A DNA stretch of 64,000 nucleotides, taken from Hygrocybe punicea. Its lineage: Eukaryota; Basidiomycota; Agaricomycetes; Agaricales; Hygrophoraceae. A model generated the notes under the pieces. That model saw only the letters and a program-made list of their open reading frames with translations. It had not been told where the DNA came from and searched no databases. Location of the stretch: NCBI GenBank assembly GCA_963556145.1, contig OY744469.1, positions 2,294,001 to 2,358,000 on the forward strand. Direction: 5' to 3'. Each line of letters opens with the position of its first letter. The stretch's first letter is position 1. Both the position numbers and the translations under genes were made by a program. Of the stretch, positions 23,639 through 35,227 are shown piece by piece.

Positions 23639-25086
23639 ATGTCTTCCACAGTACCAACTGCTACAACGATCCCCTCTCCGCCCGTCGACATCAATTGTGC
23701 GTCAGGAGGAGGAGCCGACACCTTTCATGCCTTGCGAATTGGCTCAATCTTCATCATCCTCTTGGGTTCGCTGCTCGGTGCCTCGTTCCCTGTATTAGCA
23801 AAGCGAACAAAATGGGTGCAGGTACCGAAATCTGTTTACGAGTAAGTCGTGAATCCTTGTATCTTTTCGTTCCCAGGTTGACCTGTTGTTTGCTTTCCAC
23901 GAAACACAGTTTCGCCAAGTACTTTGGCTCTGGAGTAATCGTATGTCACCGAGTCAACATCTAGACATGTCCTCACAAAGTTACGCTTTGTTCCCAGATC
24001 GCCACCTCTTTTATCCACCTGCTGTCACCCGCCCTTGACGAGCTTGGATCGCCTTGTCTCTCTCCGGGTTGGAGCGAATATGTAGATGACCCACAATGTG
24101 ATCATTGGTCTAGATATTAACGTTATTTACCAGCCCTATGCTCTGGCATTTTCCATGTTCAGCATCTTTTGCATCTTTATCGTCGAGATCATTGCTTTTC
24201 GTTGGGGAACGGCAAAATTAGCTAAGCTTGGCCTTCAGTACGGTCAGCAATGTTCCATCTACGATCCTCTTTATTTCCTCATTGCGCTTATACTGATATT
24301 CCTTTCAGATGCCCATGGGCATGATGCTGGTTCTCATGCCGCCCATGGTCCCGAAGGAGACCTCGTCGATCGCACCAGAGAGAAGAAGACGGAGGACCTT
24401 GAGCGACAAACAGAGCTATTGGAAAATGCTGCCACTCAGGTTATTGGAGTAGCAATTCTAGAGTTTGGTGTTCTCTTGCACAGGTAGATTATGAACATTT
24501 TCCAGACCGATCCTGCCGCGACTAACCTTGACAAATTAGCATTCTTATTGGACTTACACTAGCTGTCGACCCAAATTTTAAAATTCTCTTTGTCGTAATC
24601 ATTTTCCACCGTGTGTAGACCAAGCTGGGGTATCGAAACTCCATTCTAATAACACATATAGAAGCGTTCGAGGGTCTTGGTGTTGGTTCGCGGCTTGCAT
24701 ACCTTAATCTCCCACCTGGGTACGACTGGGTACCTTACCTCGGAGCCATACTCTACGGTGTGACGACCCCTATCGGGATCGCCACCGGCCTGGGTGTCAA
24801 GTCCACCTACAACCCGGGGAGTACAACTGCGTCTATTGTTAGTGGCATTCTAGACGCTATCAGTGCCGGCATTTTGTTGTACACAGGTCTTGTGGAGGTA
24901 CGATTTATTGGTAGTTCTTCACCGGGGAAACAATCGGACTTACTTCGGTTCGTGCAACAGCTCTTGGCACACGAATTCCTTTTCAACAGAGAGATGATGA
25001 AGAGTTCAAACGCCAAATTAGCGTACGCGATAACATGCATGATGTTTGGTTGTGGCATCATGGCCCTTCTCGGAAAGTGGGCATGA
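23639..25086 (+). CDS. ZIP-family zinc transporter (Zrt1/Zrt2-like)
   Basis: Plasma-membrane zinc importer. Eight exons (23639-23841, 23910-23940, 23998-24081, 24134-24242, 24309-24483, 24540-24610, 24662-24897, 24961-25086) sum to 1035 nt, or 344 residues. TM1 is IGSIFIILLGSLLGASFPVL and TM2 carries FGSGVIIATSFIHLLSPA. The cytosolic loop has the metal-binding DAHGHDAGSHAAHG. TM4 holds the ZIP signature (VLLHSILIGLTLAV) with the conserved His, and TM5 has IIFHQAFEGLGVGSRLA with the second conserved His and Glu. The C-terminus TPIGIATGLGVKSTYNPGS, ISAGILLYTGLVELLAHEFL closes the family pattern. A perfect CRE octamer lies upstream at 23355. Confidence 0.94.
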
Positions 25087-25433
25087 GATCTTTGGAGGAT
25101 GCCCAACGTACATGGCGTACTATTATTACATATGCATGCATTAGCGTTGTATGAATGTACAACCCCGCTAGTTAACGTTAACCGTTGTTCAGTTCTTGAA
25201 ATACATGAAGCGGGTAAGTTTGCAGAATGGACGGATTGAGGTGCAATAACTGTGCTAACATCCGTGAGGAATTATAACAAATACTTCAGCTGCCTTGTTC
25301 TCGAACGACTATCATGACGAACCAAACTCCCCCAAATTCAGGGTTTGTAGAAGTTTGAAAAGGTGAGAAATGGGATTGTTCGCAAAATGCTATACTCTAT
25401 ATACTCCCCATTGCCTGTTCGCTCCTCGTCACA
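25087..25433. other. Convergent intergenic region
   Basis: 347 bp between the ZIP and CCZ1 stop codons. No gene, repeat or structured element was recognised. Confidence 0.5.
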
Positions 25434-27907
25434 TCAACCCATGAACTTCCGAACAAAGCCGGAGATAACATTGTCAACATCTGTGAGACTTGTCTCCTTC
25501 CGGGAGACTTCCAAATAAATCTCTCCATCCACTGAGCTCCCGCTATTGTCTATGCCGAGCTCGAGTCCGCGCCTACAAACGTGCCAATGTTGCGGATTCT
25601 GACCCCTCGAGAACACTTCAGATATTTCGGAATCCCTGATTATTTTTAAAAAAATGTAGCGTTAAATTTCTTCGAGATGAGGGAGTGACGGGTAATAACC
25701 TCTCGAGAAGTTGTTGTGCATTATAAAGATGCTGAGATTTTGACGTAAATCCCGGATTGGAAACCGTGAGCTGTGCCGTAGAAATTATATATCTGTCTCC
25801 AGGTTCCAGAATTTTTGTTGCGGACGGAAGTAGGTCGGATGCGCTGTCGTCGGAAAACTTCCTTGAGCCTCAATTAAAAATACATTGGGATTCGGGACAT
25901 ACCATGTCCCCCTTTCTTCCTCAATTACATTGTGAATTCTATCGACAAGGGCGAGAGCTGGTTGGGCTAGTGAGTTAATATCAGGATTGACCTCATCGTC
26001 CAATCCTACGAGCACAACGGCCGAATGAGCTCTCTAACCGGGTTTCAGACACAAGAAATAGTAGACAATAAAGGAAACCTGCATACCGTAATGTAGAAGA
26101 CCTTTCTTCGCCGAGTAGCCAAGATATCGTCGTTATCTGCAAGATGTACAGTGGTCGAGGAGAATTCAGGTGCGGGTGAGGACGGCCTGGAGGACAGAGC
26201 TTTCGATCCATTGGGACTGGGAAAGATAACGTCTGTCAGTGACGATGCTTGATTGTCCAGCAGTGCTGTAGACACCTGCTTTACGTCGGAGGCAGTATCT
26301 GATGGTAATGGTAGAGGCTGCTCCGTCCCGTGAACTGGAGGTTTTTCCAAAGCATCAACACAATCAGGAATATCTAATTCCACTGCCATGGATGTGGGGA
26401 GAGATAGATGATCGTCGTTGGCTGATGTAGAAATATGTTCGGAGGAGATTGCATCTTCTAGTGCCATCTTGTCCACATCACCATCAAGATGTCGTTTCTC
26501 TCCTTTGCTCTCATCATCCTCTCGGTTCAGCTTCTGTTCTGGTACCTGTCCAACCGTCGGAAACTCGGGTGGCTTCCTTGCAGTACCTTTCCCAAAGGTC
26601 AGGTACCCCGGCCAAGTCCATTTCCGTACGTCTCTGTCTGTTTTTACGTCCATCTTCATGTTGATAGCAGGTATCCCTAAGAAAGTACTGGAAGCCGCTT
26701 GCGAGGCATTATTGGGTACCGCAGAGTTTAGCACCGGTGAGCTGGGATTTGTTAAAACAGAATCTTGTGGTCGGCGGGTCTTCAGAGCACTATCGCAATA
26801 TTGTGCATTATCAAACGACGAATTTGATTCGTCAACAGTTACTGTTTGGGGCCGAGGAAACCGGATCAGAGTCATTAGATGTCGGGAAAGAGAAAGTGGA
26901 TAATTTGCGTTGGTAAATTTCGTGGAAGGAACAATGTAAGGGGGAGAGATCATGAGCACGGCGCCATCTTCCGGTAAAACTGACGAGAAGTCATCAAGCA
27001 AGGTTGTCAGGGAGCGATGACATGGATGAAGGGGTATTCCTGGATGTTTACGATCGACAAGTCTGATGAAGCATGGTTAACTGGGATAACGTACCCAGGT
27101 GTGCACCAAAATCGTGACCATCTTCTAAATTCCAAGACCAAGCCCAGACTGTGAAGAACCTCTCAAGTTGTAATTCTAGTGCTTCTCTCCCGAGGGTTGA
27201 GAGAACGCAGGTAAATGACCCGTGTGTAAGCTGAACAAGCATTTGAGAAAATTACGAGTGACACTCGACCGACGCGTACGTGCCTTGAATTGCTCGTAAC
27301 CACAGACTATACTGGCACGCACAGCAACATCGTGAACCGAATTCTCGTGAAAATCGTTCACATTGGGTATTTCCTTCCCCCTTTCCCCCTCGTTCCCGTT
27401 CCTTTTGCCTTGAGTATCGACTTTTTCCTTCTCCTTGCTCTTGCTCTTCTCTCTTTCGGTGGAAATTCTGGAGGTTTTGGCCACCTCAATACCCTACGGA
27501 CTATGAGGGTAAACATCCACGTGTGGGGATCAAGGTCTCACTCACCGCATGTATCCAAAAGTGGGGCTCTGGAGATACCATCACCATTCGTCTCGATTGC
27601 GAATGAACATTTCTGCAAGGTTCCTCCGCATTGAACTGCCTGTACCATGATGATTGAGTCTCGAGACCAGTCTTTGAGCTGCTCGAACATCTACAAGGGC
27701 AACTCACTCTGAGAAACTTATCAGAGCTTTCGCTAGCCCAACTTGTCGCAGCATTTTATCACGAGAGACAGCCCGTTCCCTTGACGTGTAAAACAGTATA
27801 TGTGCTTGCTCTTCCGCGTCCTCATCGTCTTCAGAGCTGGGATCAGCAGGGCGTAGTGTAGGATTGTATACAGTCAGGTACGAGAGAGTTGCTGGAATTC
27901 TGCTCAT
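25434..27907 (-). CDS. CCZ1: Vacuolar fusion protein Ccz1 (Mon1-Ccz1 Rab7 GEF subunit)
   Basis: Ccz1 with Mon1 activates the Rab GTPase Ypt7 on late endosomes and vacuoles. Start at 27907. The N-terminal longin-type domain reads LSYLTVYNPTLRP, SSEDDEDAEEQAHILFYTSR and MLRQVGLAKALISFSE. Across an intron it continues QFNAEEPCRNVHSQSRRMVM and VSPEPHFWIHA, which is typical of the family. A charged insert follows (KSKSKEKEKVDTQGKR). An exon ending YEQFK then joins KLTHGSFTCVLSTLGREALE through a GC-AG intron (27283-27231). The middle is long and disordered (about 26900-26150). The last exons contain DEVNPDINSLAQPALALVD and end VRKFMG at 25434. The protein is longer than yeast Ccz1, as in other filamentous fungi. 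The 3' exon borders are less certain than the 5' part. Confidence 0.8.
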
Positions 27908-28007
27908 GTCAGGTGTCAGATCTAAAACTGATTACCTTCTAATAAGAGCAAACCACAACCACACAAACCACAAAAAAATGGGACATCGTAATTATGCTTA
28001 ACGCTAA

Positions 28008-31000
28008 TTAAGGGCTATATTGTTGTGTACAATTTTCGTTAAAGTCCGTGCGATCATCTTGTTTCTCCGCGTTTGCGTCAGAAAACGGGTTCGTATCGGA
28101 AGTAATCGATCCATTAGAAGAACTCATTCTACTCCACGCAAGTGAATCTGGGAATGAAACTTCGAAAGGCTCTCGATGAAACACGTCGTCCCCGAATTGT
28201 TGTACTGACCAATTGTCTTCTGGATCGTCATCAAGGTCCGGTTCAACCTCATTGGAAGACGTAGGAGAGGCCTTGGAAGACAGGTCAGGAAAGTCGAAAC
28301 GTCGTAGGGTATTCAAGGCACCGTTGTCTTCAAATGATAGGCTTGGAAGTTCGATATCGTCTAATTGCGGTGGCGAGGATCCGGCATTTGAGATATTGGA
28401 ACGAGGGGTTGGCCAACCTTCACTGCCAGAAGGCTGTGACGGTTCATGGCACAGGAAATTTATGGGAGTCCTGTGTTGCGATATTCCTTCTGATGTGCTT
28501 TCGTTGGGCGGTGTGGGTAATTGGGTATCAATCGCGATAGGATCGGGACTCGGGTCATTTATCGGCGGCTTCAAGCGAGCCTCTTCAATTTTCTCTGCTG
28601 TCTTACCACCTAAAGATTGAGTTGTACGACGCCGGTAAAACAAGAGGTACGCATTGGCATTCTAGAACCGTCGTATTGTCATCAGCGAAGGAATGATGAT
28701 TCAAGATATGACGGCTCACCACTGCTTCTGCGGCGCGCGCGACATTCACGTACGAATCATCGAAGTGATACCACCGCCCTGAAAGATGATTCAAAGCGTA
28801 AGCGCGATAATGACCTCCTCCAAGCCCTCCCATGTGCTCGTCAACTCCAAACAGGTCATAGACCAAAGGATCGTCAAGGTTGTTCAGCCCCAGTTCCTTT
28901 ATATCCAGTCCTTCAGCCAACAATTTCTTCGCTACCTGACGTTCTCCAACGATCGCCTCGAGATCAAGGTTTTCGATAGGAAAATCTACAAAAGTGTCAA
29001 TTTTGTCTCTCAAAGCCCGGCTATTGCTGAACCGCTTCAAATGAACCACGAGGACATCTGGCGCCTTCCATAGATCAAATTTCTTCGTTGCCTGTTGATG
29101 TTTCTTGCAGCGAGGGCAATACCAGAGATCATCCTGGCCAAGCTGTTCCTCCTGATAATACAATCATGTCGAGGCGAAGATGAAATCAATGGCTGTGTTC
29201 TGATTCAGACTGAGGCGACGAACCTTGGTAAATTCGACGAGACAATCTTGAAGGGAAATCCCTTTATTGTGTCTTTCTGCGGACGCTCTTTTCGCTTCTT
29301 CATACTCAGGGTGAATAAATTGTTCCCAAGTGTCCCATCGGGCGTGTTCCCAGCGTGACCGCTCATCACCGAAATAATATGCCTTCATATTTTCGTCAAA
29401 CTCACAATAGAACGCATCGTTGTCCCGAAGGAGCGCAGGTTGCGAGTTGTCTTGCTGGCGCGCCTCCCAAGACACGAAACGGGTATGCATTGATCCATAG
29501 GTACCCCCATAATCCTTGAGGTTACTGTGGAGACGTAGATTGAATAAGCCCTCCTTCGTACCACGCCTGGTAGGTTGGTCGTTTGAAGAGATATCCATTG
29601 GTGCGTCCAGCTCTCGGATATCAATGCCATTCTCGATAACGATGTCTTCTGTTCCAATGGGGTTTATGGGAGGAGCTACCACCACATTGCCATTCTCTTC
29701 AATCTCGATGATCGAGTTCGTAGATGGCGGGACCGGAAGGTGTATGGAATCATCTTCCATCTCGGTAGCGGATCCTACCTCCCACGTATACAAATCTTTT
29801 GCATTGACGGTCCAGCGCTCAAAACGTTCCACGACGGCGTTATAAATCGATTCCATATCAGTCGCTTGATCCCTGTCCACGACGGCAATCAAGGGATAAC
29901 CAAATAAAGAAGGGCTGCGCGCAAAACTTGTACGAGCAGGTGTGAGATCGCATAGGAAAATTGGCACAATGAAAGGATCTTCTGGTTGTTTCTTGTATGA
30001 CAGACTCGTTCTTGCATTGCACGGTAATTCAAAGCAAATGATAACGTCGTTGTCGGACATTTCTCCGCATAGCAAACTGTCGTCAAGGTTCTTATAAAAA
30101 CGGTGGTTGAATATCTCCAACGTAAGAAGCTGAAGAGAAAGGCATTAGTCAAATCAGCGAATAGAAGAAGCGAAGAATGTTACGTTGTCTGGCTGAGCAC
30201 CCATCCATCGGCCGAGAAGATTTCGCAAGTCTCTGAAAGAAGCATCGCGCCCAATCTCAACTGGAAGCTAAAGAAAAAGATACTCAGGCTTGAGCATCAA
30301 CAAGAAGAGAATTCTGACCTTCACGTGTGGTTTACTCAGATCCCAGGGAACATAAAACACGTTATGCCTCCACTTCTTCTGCACTGGCAATGGCAGCGTG
30401 AGGTACATGAACGGATCAAACGTAATTGATACCTGTATAAAGTGACTTGTCGAGGATAGTAAGATGGGTGAGAAAGTGTACGCTACCTTTTGACACTCGG
30501 GACACACCAAAGTACTCTGGTATTGCCCTTGGAACAAGTCTACAATCACACTATCATTTCGCTTCATGTATCCTTCCCAAGACTCCCGTGCCAACACCAC
30601 GAGTTCCTTGTCGCTCCCCCCCTCCCAGTCAGGTTTTTCAACGTATGGCTTTTTGATCACTCGATTTAAATCCTCGTGGAGGCCATCAAGAAGAAATGCG
30701 ACGAGCTCTTGTGAATCATGTTGTTGATATCCGCTGAACTGAGGAGCGAACCGCTGCAGTTGCATTTTGAATTCGCGAGGGGAATACGATGATAAAGAAG
30801 AATCAGGAGACCAAATGCGTCGAATCAAAGCACCAAAAGCCTCGGCAATGGCACCGTTCATGCCAAGAGGGTTGTCTGGGTTCAACTCATCCTGATATAC
30901 CCCAGCTGCAAAATGCATGAAATGATTTGTCCAATCTAGTTTGGAATCAGACAACGTGGCAGGAAAAACGTACTCAGAAAATAGTCTGCTAGTTCTTTCG

Positions 31001-32439
31001 TATGGGCAAGACATTGGAGTGCGGAATTCATGAAACAAGTGTTGCCCCTAGCACGCAATTAGGCAAGACTCAGTATGAGGTGGGGAGAACCTCACATATT
31101 GCTAAGGCCAAGAGTACCAGGTTCTTGTATTCTATTGTGAATGTTCGAAGACCTAAAATTGGTTGATCCCATGAAAGCGGATGACGATGACGAGAACTTT
31201 GACGCAAAATGATTGGTTACGGTTGAAACGGCGGAAGTCTTTGACGTTGATGATGACGCGACCATCCCCAGTCTGCCGAAGAAATCGTTTTCTGCACTGA
31301 AGAGCGGTGGAGGTACATCGACTGTGGGGATGAGGGACCTTCCCCCCGGGGTGACTTTAGAAGCATCGATGGTCCAGTCGGAGCCCTGCTTGAACTCGAC
31401 AACTAATGCATCACCTGATCCCATTATAGCATCTTCAATGGTTTCATCCGTCTCGTCGATCCTCATAGCGCCATGAGCGAGAAGCAGAGAGGGTGGGTAC
31501 ACTGAACCATCCAAGTCCCCCTCGTCGATTAGCCAAACTCGGTACGGCAAACCTGCATAGGAAGGAAAGGCGTTGGTTAGAAGTCTACAAAGTGTCCTTA
31601 AAGAGTCCTTGGCAGAGAGCGATACGAAGGGATGAGAAGGGCCAGTGATGAGATCGGAACTCAGATCCTTGGAGAGTATCAAGGCTTTGAAAAGTGGAGG
31701 GTGCAGTTCCAGGGAACGTTCTTGCGTAATTCCGCGAGCGATAACTTTTCGTGGAAGAGGGTGCACCGAAACACCATACCTACAGGAAACGAGTGGTCAG
31801 AGCCGTTTTGGGAAGGGATATCCTGCAAAATACCAACCAAGTTGTCAGGTATGACCACACCTCCTGGGGAACGTATTCGACGTCTACCCCCTCTATGGCG
31901 GAGGACACTAGTTTTCCGTCTTTATCGACAAGCGAAGAGTTGTTGACGGGTCCAATGTCTTTTTCATCTACTGTCCCTTCTTTGTCCATCTCCCCGGTGC
32001 ACGCTTTCTGCCATCGCTTGTACCATTGTCTCGCGACCAAGTACCAAGTATCACCGACCTGCATTTGCTTAGAACGTAATCTTTGGATCATGGAGAACTT
32101 GCTCTCGGGAGAGACGACAGAAGAAACGATGCCATTTTGAACAGGAAAGGCTGAAAGAGTAGAAGAGCCCCCATTATGAGCCTGCTCTTGCTCGGCCATG
32201 TATGTATCAATGTCGTTGTCGTGATCAGTGGTGGGTAGGGTCGATACTTCATCTTGTGGTGCGGTACGAACGCCACTGTCATCGGAAGGACATTCAGAAA
32301 CGCAGCGTTTAGGAGAAGATGTGACATCGGACTGCATTGATTGAGAACGCTGCCTTTTGCGGCTGGGCCCTGGGGTTGAGCTGATGTCGACGAGTTTTAA
32401 CGACGGTGAACTGGCTGGCGATGGGAGACTCGGCATCAT
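28008..32439 (-). CDS. UBP12: Ubiquitin C-terminal hydrolase, Ubp12/USP4-USP15 family
   Basis: Cysteine protease that removes ubiquitin from substrates. Start at 32439. The N-terminus is disordered, then a DUSP domain ([20 protein letters not shown] ... [11 protein letters not shown]) and a ubiquitin-like region follow. The Cys box is [20 protein letters not shown], split by an intron near 31080, and is followed by [20 protein letters not shown] and [17 protein letters not shown] (zinc ribbon). A long insert separates the halves of the catalytic domain, as in USP4. The second zinc pair is [15 protein letters not shown], then [10 protein letters not shown]. The His box is [20 protein letters not shown] followed by DDSYVN. 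The C-terminal about 200 residues are disordered. The stop is at 28008, 101 bp upstream of the CCZ1 start on the same strand. Confidence 0.93.
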
Positions 32440-32584
32440 ACAAGACGGGAAGAAATACTGTACGGGTCCGACAACAGCAAAGAACGAAATGAACAAACGA
32501 GAAAAACAATTGCGAACGCGTATTCAACGTCACGGTGTGTCACAGCCACCATCAGTTGTAAAGTAAGAGTAAGGAAAGTTTACA

Positions 32585-33545
32585 ATAAAATGAAGGTGTC
32601 TCAACAGTCCTGGTAGTACTGGCTGGTACTCATCCCAAATGTTTGTCTCGAAAGCCGCTCAGGCATCCTCTGCCATTATCAATTGTGCCTGCGAGAAATT
32701 GTCAACGATGCGAAGTGAACCAGACAACATACCATCATACAAGCCTGAGTAGCGTAGTAGCCTGAGTCTCTCAGCCTACTCATTCCAGATCTCCCACACT
32801 TTCCACCCGAGTTCATCCTTCGGCCAGACACTAGTATCCCGTGTACTCGCCTCAATCTCTCCCTTTTCCATCTGCTTATACGCCTTGGCCACGGCTGAGA
32901 CGTCCAACGTCGAACTGGCCAACTCGAAAACATCAGAGAGTACCTCGGTTGCGCAAAGTAACACGAGCAAACGCATGCCCCAAATTTTTGATCGAGTAAA
33001 CATCGATTTCGACAGGGCTGGAAAGCTTGCGGAACACTACTTCGGTTGGACGGAAACCAAAACGGAGACGAGGGATGTAATGTTTGGTATAAACAAGGAA
33101 GGCTGTTAAACTGAGGGGCCAACCGAGATAGACGAGGTCCCGCGGTACCGGAAGTGTGATAAAGTTGCCCAAGAAGAGGTACAATAAATGATAAGACCCC
33201 GATGTCAATGCCGCCATGATCACATTCAACGTAATAACAACATCCAATCTGTCCAGAAACAAATAGGTCAGTACGAGCACCTTATAAACTGGTAAGACGA
33301 ACACTTTGTCTGGTACAGGGGATACATCGAGACGGCTGAGCAGTAAAACCTGATCTGAGCTTGTCACATCGTTGAGAAACTTTGCAACAGGACTTTTCGC
33401 TGGAACACGACGGAAATTTCCAACATACAGAAAAGACAAGGAGTGTGATAGGGACTAGAAGTCTGGAGAACAATGAAAGTAGAAAAGTCGAAGGTCCCTG
33501 TAACAGGCCAAGTATGGATTCGCTGCACACAAGAGACGGATGACA
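32585..33545 (-). pseudogene. Frameshifted copy A of a two-copy hypothetical gene (direct repeat unit A)
   Basis: I do not recognise the family. On the minus strand the unit encodes VAKFLNDVTSSDQVLLLSRL, hydrophobic stretches, then IPRLRFGFRPTEVVFRKLSS and VEIDVYSIKNLGHAFARVTL, as in copy B. At about 32946-32949 this copy has CCTCGGTT where copy B has CCTCGGGGTT. This 2-bp difference ends the frame early (LRNRGTL, stop). The lost C-terminal block STLDVSAVAKAYKQMEKGEI is still readable in another frame and ends WKVWEIWNE at about 32776. The unit is a direct repeat of 33869-34875 with clear but imperfect identity. It probably represents a decayed member of a lineage-specific gene family. Confidence 0.7.
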
Positions 33546-33822
33546 TTTTGAAACTATTTGCGTTGTTATCTCGAAAATATTGCAGAAAATAATATTATCT
33601 AAAAGTGGTATTCATACAGAAAATGTCTATTTGTGGATGATAATCAGCTGTAAGCTAAAGTCAGTCCGCAGGTTTACGAACGACTGAGGTATCAACTACA
33701 CTAAGCTAGGTATAAATCCCCTCCAGGGATAGGAGAGTAGCTACGGAAACAAGAGGTACGCCAGAGGGGCACAAAATGGTAGTAAGTAACAGACACAAAA
33801 CAAGAGTCCATGTAAACAGAAA

Positions 33823-33831
33823 GGGGGGGGG
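33823..33831. repeat. Homopolymer run of nine G
   Basis: A short poly-G tract lies between the two hypothetical-gene copies. It is a possible sequencing or slippage hotspot. Confidence 0.8.
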
Positions 33832-33868
33832 CAAACTAGAAAAGGTATCCGTCGGTTTGCTAATCCAA

Positions 33869-34875
33869 CATAAAATGAACGTGTCTCAACAGTCCTGGAA
33901 CTCATCCCAGATGTTTGCCTCGAAATTATGGATTCCGTGCCACTCAGGAATCCTTCGCCATCAGCATCTCCATCAATCGTGCCTGCGAGAAATTGTCAAC
34001 GATGCGAAGTGAACCAGAGACAACATGCAATCATACAAGCCTGAGTAGTCTCTCACCCGGCTCCATCCAGATCTCCCACACTTTCCACCCGAGTTCATCC
34101 TTCAGCCAGACACTTGTCATCCATGTACTCGCCTCAATCTCTCCCTTTTCCATCTGCTTATACGCCTTCGCCACGGCCGAGACGTCCAACGTCGAATTGG
34201 CCAACTTGGAAACATGAGAATATACCTCGGGGTTGCGCAAAGTGGCACGAGCAAATGCATGCCCCAAATTTTTGATCGAGTAAACGTCGATTTCGACAGG
34301 GCCGGAAAGCTTGCGGAAGACTATTTCGGTTGGACGGAAACCAAAACGGAGACGAGGAATGAAATGATCGTTAGGAAAAATGAGTATTAATCTGTAGGGA
34401 CAAAAGCGAAGGACGATGAAGCCCTTGAAGAGGTCCCAGAATGAAAACCGCAGTACCGGAAGTGGGATAAAGTTGTCCAAGAAGAGGTAAATGACGCAGT
34501 ACAATGCGTTTCGAGATGAAAGAAGACACCACAATGTGAATGCCACTATGATCACATTCATCGTTAAACCAATAACAAAAACAAAACTGTCCAGAAACAA
34601 ATCGGTCAGTACGAGCACGTTATAAACTGGTAAGACGAACACTTTGTCTGATACAGGGGATACATCGAGACGGCTGAGCAGTAAAACCTGATCTGGGCTT
34701 GTCACATCGTTGAGAAACTTTGCAACAGGACTGTTCGCTGGAACACGACGGAAATTTGGGGGAGACTCCAACATACAGAAAAGACAAAGAGTGTGGTAGG
34801 GACGTCTGGAGAACAACGAAAGTATAAAAGTCGAAGGTCCCTGTAACAGGCCTAAGTATGTATTGTCAATGCAGA
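33869..34875. repeat. Direct repeat unit B of the hypothetical-gene pair
   Basis: Unit B repeats the sequence of 32585-33545 in the same orientation. Shared landmarks are GTGTCTCAACAGTCCTGG near the left end, GAGAAATTGTCAACGATGCG, and GGTCCCTGTAACAGGCC at the right end. Similarity is lost just after that last block. Confidence 0.8.
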
Positions 34876-34930
34876 GTCCCTGTATGTACCTGTATCCTGT
34901 ACACGCCATATGTTGACAGATGGTTGGGAA
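34031..34930 (-). CDS. Hypothetical membrane-associated protein, copy B of a two-copy family
   Basis: An uninterrupted minus-strand frame ends at 34031. Conserved with copy A are LGLLQGPSTF, VAKFLNDVTSPDQVLLLSRL, KVFVLPVYNVLVLTDLFLDS, a hydrophobic run that could be transmembrane, IPRLRFGFRPTEIVFRKLSG, VEIDVYSIKNLGHAFARATL, STLDVSAVAKAYKQMEKGEI and a tail with WKVWEIWMEPGERLL. The frame stays open upstream to 35440, but that would run antisense through the first exons of the dihydroxyacetone kinase gene, so the start is probably near 34910-34930. The upper limit given here is a guess. Short introns are possible in the hydrophobic part. No function is assigned. Confidence 0.5.
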   Translation of the reverse strand, partial: FPTICQHMACTGYRYIQGLCIDNTYLGLLQGPSTFILSLFSRRPYHTLCLFCMLESPPNFRRVPANSPVAKFLNDVTSPDQVLLLSRLDVSPVSDKVFVLPVYNVLVLTDLFLDSFVFVIGLTMNVIIVAFTLWCLLSSRNALYCVIYLFLDNFIPLPVLRFSFWDLFKGFIVLRFCPYRLILIFPNDHFIPRLRFGFRPTEIVFRKLSGPVEIDVYSIKNLGHAFARATLRNPEVYSHVSKLANSTLDVSAVAKAYKQMEKGEIEASTWMTSVWLKDELGWKVWEIWMEPGERLLRLV

Positions 34931-35227
34931 GAACTTTGTCACTTTCAACCCACCCAGCAATGAGATAACGTCATCGGATGATGCGCTGCGACCTCGCAAC
35001 TGGAGGGAGACGAGGTTGCAAACCTTGAAGGTTGAACATTGAACATTCTTCAAGTAATGCTGGTTTTTGCGAAGGAGTTTATTAATAATGAGGCTCACTG
35101 AGTGGCTGTTTGGATGCCACACGTCCCGTAATCGTGTTCGCAAAAGAACAAGGTCGTTACCTTTAAATTTGTTAGGCCATAAATGTAAGTCCAATGTAAA
35201 TAAATAAATATTTAACTGTATAACTGT
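34931..35227. other. Short region between copy B and the DAK1 start
   Basis: About 300 bp with AT-rich TAAATAAATAAATATTT near 35198-35216. It must contain the DAK1 promoter. The repeat unit therefore ends only about 350 bp from the DAK1 start codon. Confidence 0.4.

Noticed and set aside
33550..33868. Possible third copy or separate gene between repeat units A and B
   Set aside because: Sequence between the units does not match either unit and has only short frames.
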